9,631 bases of DNA from Gallionella sp. UBA4737 (GTDB lineage: Bacteria > Pseudomonadota > Gammaproteobacteria > Burkholderiales > Gallionellaceae), in NCBI GenBank assembly GCA_002403995.1, contig DHIV01000041.1, forward strand, positions 1-9,631, in the 5' to 3' direction. This document shows positions 7,304 through 9,631 of this stretch, one piece after another. The translations under genes were made by a program, and so were the position numbers. The stretch's first letter is position 1. Each line of letters begins with the position of its first letter. Below the pieces are notes generated by a model, which worked only from the letters and a program-made list of their open reading frames with translations, searched no databases and was not told the origin of the DNA.

Positions 7304-9431
7304 ACGACCGCTCCATGATTACGTGGCGGATGTCTGCGAACACACCGAAGTTCGGAGAGGGATTCCATTGCCGTTGGGGACCTCTGAATCTGAGGGAGGA
7401 GTCAACTTTGCCTTGTTCAGCCGTCACGCCAGCCGCGTTCGGCTCGAGTTGTTTGATCAGCACGCGGACGCAACACCGGCCAGGGTTGTTGATTTCGATC
7501 CGGCGCGCAACCGCACGGGGGATGTGTGGCACCTATGGCTTAAAGGGATACGCCCCGGCCAACTCTATGCCTACCGGGTGGATGGCCCGTATCAACCAGA
7601 AAAAGGACATCGTTTCAATTTCAACAAGCTGCTTCTGGATCCCTTTGCGACAGCGATCTCTCCGTTGCCCGATTGGGATTTTGGCGCGGTGCGTGGATAC
7701 AATCCGGATGCGCCAGAGCAGGACCTGGTTTTTTCGAAAGTGGATGATGCCGGTGCCATGCCGAAATGTGTGTTCACTCACGAGCACTTCCACTGGCATG
7801 ATGACCGGCCGCCCAGGCATCCCTGGTCCAAGACCGTGATTTATGAAACGCATGTGCGCGGTTTCACCATTCATCCCAGCTCCGGCGTGGAGCATCGCGG
7901 CACGTATCGCGGCCTGATGGAGAAGATTCCCTATTTGAAAGAACTGGGTGTGACAGCCGTGGAATTGATGCCGGTACACGAGTTCAACGAAGGCCAGATA
8001 CCACGCACCAATCCGCAAACAGGCAAGCCGCTCAGAAATTACTGGGGCTACGATCCCGTGGCCTTCTTTGCGCCGAAAGCATCCTACAGCAGCGCCGGCG
8101 GCCTGGGCCAGCAGACGCTGGAATTCAAGGAAATGGTGCGGGCGCTCCATCATGCCGGCATCGAAGTGATCCTGGATGTCGTGTTCAATCACACGGCGGA
8201 GGGAAACGAACTGGGCCCGACATTGTGCTTTCGCGGGATTGATAACGCGATTTTTTACATGCTGGCGTCAGACAAACGCTACTACAAGAACTACACGGGC
8301 ACGGGCAACACCATCAATGCCAACCATCCCGTGGTGCGGGATCACATCATGGGTGCGTTGCGTTACTGGGTGTTGGAGATGCATGTGGACGGGTTCCGCT
8401 TTGATCTGGCTTCGGTTCTTGGGCGCGACGGCAGCGGCAAGCTGCTGGCCGATGCTCCGCTGCTCGAATGGATCGCCGAGGATTCGATCCTGAGGGACGT
8501 GAAAATCATCGCCGAGGCATGGGATGCCGCAGGTGCATACGAGGTGGGCAGTTTCTCGGAACGGCGCTGGGCGGAGTGGAATGGCCGCTACCGGGATGAT
8601 ATCCGGCGCTTCTGGCGCGGAGATGACGGGATGCTAGGCCTGTTCGCCAGCCGCATCTGCGGCAGCGCCGACATCTATGCCAAGTCCGGCAAGGGTCCCG
8701 AGGGCAGCATCAATTTCATCACCTGCCACGACGGCTTTACCCTGAACGACCTGGTGAGTTATCGCGACAAGCACAATGAAGCAAACGGAGAAAACAACCG
8801 CGACGGAACCAATGAAAATTTCAGCGAGAATTTCGGCGCGGAAAGTGCGACCACGGATGTAGGGATCGAGGCATCACGCAAAACCCAGATCAAGAATTTT
8901 TTGCTGACCCTGCTGATCTCGCGCGGCGTGCCGATGCTGCTCGGTGGTGACGAGTTTCGCCGCACGCAAGGCGGCAACAACAACGCCTACTGCCAGGATA
9001 ACGAGACCAGCTGGCACGACTGGCACTATCTGGAACAGCACAGGGAAGTTTTCCGCTTCACCCGTGGCATGATCGCCTTTCGTCGTGCCCATCCGGTTCT
9101 GAGCAAGGAGCAATTCTATTCGGACGCGGAGATACGTTGGTTTGGCGCGCACGGAGGATTGCCCGGCTGGGCCGGCCCGAAAGCAAAACAGTTTGCCTGC
9201 CTGATCCATGAAGATGCGCAGCGCGCCCTGTATCTGATGTTCAATGCCGGCGACGAAGCGATAGATTTTGTACTGCCTCCGCCAGCGCAAGGCGCGCAAT
9301 GGCATCAGGCCGTGGATACCTCGCGCGCAGCGCCGCAGGATATGTTTGCCGAGGGTGAAGAGCCGCAACTGGAATACCCGCAAACTTATCTACTGGCCCC
9401 CCGATCCAGCGCGATACTTCTGGCTCGATGA
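7290..9431 (+). CDS. glgX: Glycogen debranching enzyme, GlgX/TreX type (GH13, isoamylase family)
   Basis: The 713-residue cytoplasmic protein hydrolyses alpha-1,6 branch points, normally in limit dextrin left by phosphorylase. An N-terminal CBM48-like beta domain (~24-120, with PLGTSESEGGVNFALFS) precedes the GH13 barrel. Conserved regions are DVVFNHTAEG (296-305), GFRFDLASVLGRD with nucleophile Asp372, IIAEAWDA with acid/base Glu409, and FITCHDGFTLNDL with transition-state stabiliser Asp481. The GlgX-typical GGDEFRRTQGGNNNAYCQDN is at ~552-571. A C-terminal beta domain (~610-713) completes it. Length resembles TreX and the longer GlgX proteins (E. coli GlgX is about 657). The ATG at 7290 lies inside norB with only a weak purine-rich stretch before it, so translation may depend on ribosomes finishing norB. 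With GlgP it gives complete glycogen degradation. A glycogen operon protein of similar fold but unknown chain specificity is the only serious alternative. Confidence 0.95.
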   Translation: MKTTERPLHDYVADVCEHTEVRRGIPLPLGTSESEGGVNFALFSRHASRVRLELFDQHADATPARVVDFDPARNRTGDVWHLWLKGIRPGQLYAYRVDGPYQPEKGHRFNFNKLLLDPFATAISPLPDWDFGAVRGYNPDAPEQDLVFSKVDDAGAMPKCVFTHEHFHWHDDRPPRHPWSKTVIYETHVRGFTIHPSSGVEHRGTYRGLMEKIPYLKELGVTAVELMPVHEFNEGQIPRTNPQTGKPLRNYWGYDPVAFFAPKASYSSAGGLGQQTLEFKEMVRALHHAGIEVILDVVFNHTAEGNELGPTLCFRGIDNAIFYMLASDKRYYKNYTGTGNTINANHPVVRDHIMGALRYWVLEMHVDGFRFDLASVLGRDGSGKLLADAPLLEWIAEDSILRDVKIIAEAWDAAGAYEVGSFSERRWAEWNGRYRDDIRRFWRGDDGMLGLFASRICGSADIYAKSGKGPEGSINFITCHDGFTLNDLVSYRDKHNEANGENNRDGTNENFSENFGAESATTDVGIEASRKTQIKNFLLTLLISRGVPMLLGGDEFRRTQGGNNNAYCQDNETSWHDWHYLEQHREVFRFTRGMIAFRRAHPVLSKEQFYSDAEIRWFGAHGGLPGWAGPKAKQFACLIHEDAQRALYLMFNAGDEAIDFVLPPPAQGAQWHQAVDTSRAAPQDMFAEGEEPQLEYPQTYLLAPRSSAILLAR

Positions 9432-9444
9432 ACGAACCACCAAC

Positions 9445-9452
9445 AAAAGGAG
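9445..9452 (+). promoter_or_regulatory. Ribosome binding site of the beta-CASP gene
   Basis: AAAAGGAG lies 6 bases before the ATG at 9459, in the 27-base gap after the debranching gene. It is the clearest Shine-Dalgarno in the window and sets this start. Confidence 0.75.
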
Positions 9453-9458
9453 TTGACC

Positions 9459-9631
9459 ATGGAAATTGCTTTTCACGGCGCCGATCGGGGCGTCACCGGC
9501 TCCTGCCATTTGGTAAGCTGCGCCGGCAAAAAGATATTGATCGACTGCGGGCTGTATCAGGGCGGCCGCGAGCTGGATGAAGAGAACAGTGAGCATTTCG
9601 GTTTTGATCCAAAAGAAATTGATTTTGTGCT
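9459..9631 (+). CDS. Metallo-beta-lactamase-fold beta-CASP protein, N-terminal fragment (RNA-processing exonuclease-like)
   Basis: Fifty-seven complete codons are present; the gene runs off the window. The start MEIAFHGADRGVTGSCHLV and then ILIDCGLYQGGRELDEENS match the first strands of bacterial beta-CASP proteins related to the CPSF-73/mRNA 3'-end processing exonucleases, which usually show GA..xVTGS.yLle followed by lvDCGlfQG. The metal-binding HxHxDH motif would come just past the window edge, after the FDPKEIDFVL segment, so catalytic competence cannot be judged. Such proteins are predicted soluble zinc-dependent nucleases acting on RNA; a few relatives have other hydrolase roles. It follows glgX by 27 bases on the same strand and may be cotranscribed, but its strong separate RBS means it need not be coupled. 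Link to glycogen metabolism is unknown. Confidence 0.82.
   Translation, partial: MEIAFHGADRGVTGSCHLVSCAGKKILIDCGLYQGGRELDEENSEHFGFDPKEIDFV

Noticed and set aside
9428..9600. ATGA overlap at the glgX stop as a start for another gene.
   Set aside because: The frame gives an arginine-rich product with no family resemblance and ends early; the beta-CASP gene with its strong RBS at 9459 explains the region.

Overview
The window looks like a moderately GC-rich proteobacterial chromosome. My best guess is a beta- or gammaproteobacterium with a respiratory or chemotrophic lifestyle. This rests on protein style (proteobacterial-type GpmA, quinol-dependent NO reductase, DUF3417-type glucan phosphorylase) and on tight Shine-Dalgarno-led gene packing. 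Nothing in the window fixes the genus. All genes are on the + strand, gaps are 0-82 bases, and I see no RNA gene, mobile element, CRISPR array or convincing terminator.

Layout: (1) bases 1-401, the C-terminal part of a thiamine-diphosphate 2-keto-acid decarboxylase resembling pyruvate decarboxylase; (2) 441-1532, a zinc-dependent medium-chain alcohol dehydrogenase; (3) 1529-2320, a 2,3-bisphosphoglycerate-dependent phosphoglycerate mutase (GpmA type) whose second catalytic histidine is a tyrosine; (4) 2317-4854, an alpha-glucan phosphorylase of the short DUF3417-containing type; (5) 4937-7303, a quinol-dependent nitric oxide reductase (qNOR, NorB/NorZ type) starting at a TTG; (6) 7290-9431, a GlgX/TreX-type glycogen debranching enzyme; (7) 9459 to the window end, the N-terminus of a beta-CASP metallo-beta-lactamase-fold protein.

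Genes 2-3 and 3-4 overlap by 4 bases and genes 5-6 by 14 bases, so much of the block is probably one polycistronic unit with translational coupling. Read together, the enzymes outline a route from stored glycogen to ethanol: phosphorylase plus debranching enzyme release glucose-1-phosphate and glucose or short glucans, phosphoglycerate mutase belongs to lower glycolysis, and a keto-acid decarboxylase plus alcohol dehydrogenase would turn pyruvate into acetaldehyde and ethanol. No glycogen synthesis gene is visible. The NO reductase inside this carbon-mobilising block is the unexpected member. One reading is that the cluster serves low-oxygen conditions, where reserve fermentation and NO removal are needed together.

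The two most checkable oddities are the apparent loss of an essential catalytic histidine in the mutase and the qNOR gene sitting between the glucan phosphorylase and the debranching enzyme.
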